This document shows positions 5,756 through 6,527 of a stretch of 6,527 nt of DNA, piece by piece (within the stretch, counting starts at the first letter, position 1; each line of letters opens with the position of its first letter). The notes under the pieces were generated by a model. The model ran no database searches. It was not told the origin of the DNA and was given only the letters and a program-made list of their open reading frames with translations. The translations under genes and the position numbers were made by a program. The stretch spans positions 1 through 6,527 of the forward strand of contig DGDX01000062.1 of the NCBI GenBank assembly GCA_002385665.1. Direction: 5' to 3'. This DNA comes from Firmicutes bacterium UBA3941 (GTDB lineage Bacteria; Bacillota; Clostridia; Caldicoprobacterales; UBA3941).

Positions 5756-6481
5756 TCAACTATCAGACTCTTCCTTCCTGGAATATAGAATCCTACCACA
5801 ATTTTCACATTCGATTATCCTACCCTTATCTTTGACATTCTGAATAACCAAAGACGCTAATGCCATATTGCATCCGCCACAACGGTCTTGTTCAATCTCT
5901 GCCATGACCGTGGGATGACTGTTCTTTATTGCCTCGTATCTCTTTAATAGAGCATTGTTCAACTCCACTTTGTATCTATCCCGTTTGGCCTTTAGATCCT
6001 TATACTGAGAATCCAATTCCTTAATAGCCAGATCATATTCTTTCTTATTCTTTTCATATTCTTTTTTACCCTTTTGAAGGCGGGACGTGATTGCCTGCAG
6101 TTTTTTATTTAGGGAGTTCATGTCTTGCAGAAGTACAGTTAACTCCTCTTTCTTTTCCTTAAGCTTCTCTTCAGCCTCTAATATCTTCTTTTCAACCTGA
6201 TCTAGTTGCTTAAAGGACTTAACATCACCACTATTTAATATTTCCTCCTCCTGCTTTAGGACACTATTAATGCTCTCAAATTCATGTAATATTCTATTAT
6301 AGATATGGTTCTTTTTGTCAATATCGTTATTTAATTTTTCTATGTTTTTCTGCTGATTCTTTAAATACCTTATAGATCTATAGAGCTCCTTCCTTAATGG
6401 TGAGTCCTTTTTTTGGGCGTTTAACTCATCCATTTTTAAATCCAACTCTTGATAATTCCATAAATAATCCAATTGTTCCAA
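5756..6481 (-). CDS. Coiled-coil C4 zinc-ribbon protein (DUF164/zf-RING_7 family)
   Basis: A 241-residue, probably cytoplasmic protein. Residues about 10-185 are almost continuous charged heptad-like sequence rich in K, E and L, predicting a long antiparallel coiled coil. The C-terminus carries a four-cysteine zinc ribbon: CGGC (C201/C204) and CENCGR (C225/C228), followed by ILY. This is the architecture of the DUF164/zf-RING_7 family, thought to bind nucleic acid or act as a scaffold; the exact role here is not known. The start is TTG at 6481 with AAAGGAGGG (6488-6496) at ideal spacing; no ATG or GTG start exists upstream in frame, though the frame stays open to the window edge. In many Clostridia this gene follows a Nif3-like gene and precedes rnpB; the rnpB half of that order is seen here. 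No terminator is visible after it. Confidence 0.9.
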   Translation of the reverse strand: MEQLDYLWNYQELDLKMDELNAQKKDSPLRKELYRSIRYLKNQQKNIEKLNNDIDKKNHIYNRILHEFESINSVLKQEEEILNSGDVKSFKQLDQVEKKILEAEEKLKEKKEELTVLLQDMNSLNKKLQAITSRLQKGKKEYEKNKKEYDLAIKELDSQYKDLKAKRDRYKVELNNALLKRYEAIKNSHPTVMAEIEQDRCGGCNMALASLVIQNVKDKGRIIECENCGRILYSRKEESDS

Positions 6482-6487
6482 AGCGTT

Positions 6488-6496
6488 CCCTCCTTT
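6488..6496 (-). promoter_or_regulatory. Strong ribosome binding site for the TTG start of the zinc-ribbon gene
   Basis: AAAGGAGGG on the minus strand is close to perfect complementarity with the 16S rRNA tail. The core GGAGG ends 7 bases before TTG (6481-6479). It makes the TTG credible as the true start. A stop codon in another frame (TGA at 6513-6515) may be the end of an upstream gene lying outside the window. Confidence 0.8.
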
Positions 6497-6527
6497 CCAC
6501 GGCTCGCTTCCATCAAAAATACCACCT

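Noticed and set aside
6513..6527. Possible C-terminal end of an upstream gene (codons for RWYF then TGA on the minus strand)
   Set aside because: Four codons are not enough to identify a gene, although a Nif3-like gene often precedes this zinc-ribbon gene in Clostridia.

Overview
The window looks like chromosome from a low-GC, endospore-forming Firmicute of the class Clostridia. Three things point there: a YtxC-type sporulation protein, an A-type RNase P RNA (Bacilli such as Bacillus subtilis carry the B type), and a type IV pilus/type II secretion ATPase of the GspE/PilB family. Genus or species cannot be told from this sequence. All supported genes lie on the minus strand, so transcription runs from high to low coordinates. 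No plus-strand gene, mobile element, CRISPR array, tRNA or rRNA was found.

In the order of transcription, the right end holds a coiled-coil/C4 zinc-ribbon protein (5756-6481, TTG start behind a very strong ribosome binding site). Then comes rnpB (5280-5659) with its own sigma-A-like promoter and a strong terminator (5244-5267). A DegV-family fatty-acid-binding protein follows (4230-5090). A 501-base gap (3729-4229) contains a strong inverted repeat and an open frame without a start codon. Next are the YtxC sporulation protein (2847-3728, terminator 2757-2785) and a short DUF445 membrane protein (2052-2654, terminator 2008-2048). Last is a GspE/PilB ATPase (196-1728), which has a good promoter and a leader of about 180 nt. 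A further sigma-A-like promoter at 15-44 fires out of the left edge.

The genes are mostly separate transcription units: terminators stand after rnpB, ytxC and the DUF445 gene, and promoters stand before rnpB and pilB. They do not form one pathway. Ribosome binding sites show that the likely starts of pilB, the DUF445 gene, ytxC and the DegV gene are all inside the longest open frames; corrected coordinates are given.

I see no convincing new multi-gene system. The points most worth a second look are the 15-bp inverted repeat at 4140-4192, an RNase P RNA whose L15 loop seems to depart from the usual GGU tRNA-CCA-binding motif, and the long pilB leader with a weak hairpin followed by seven U.
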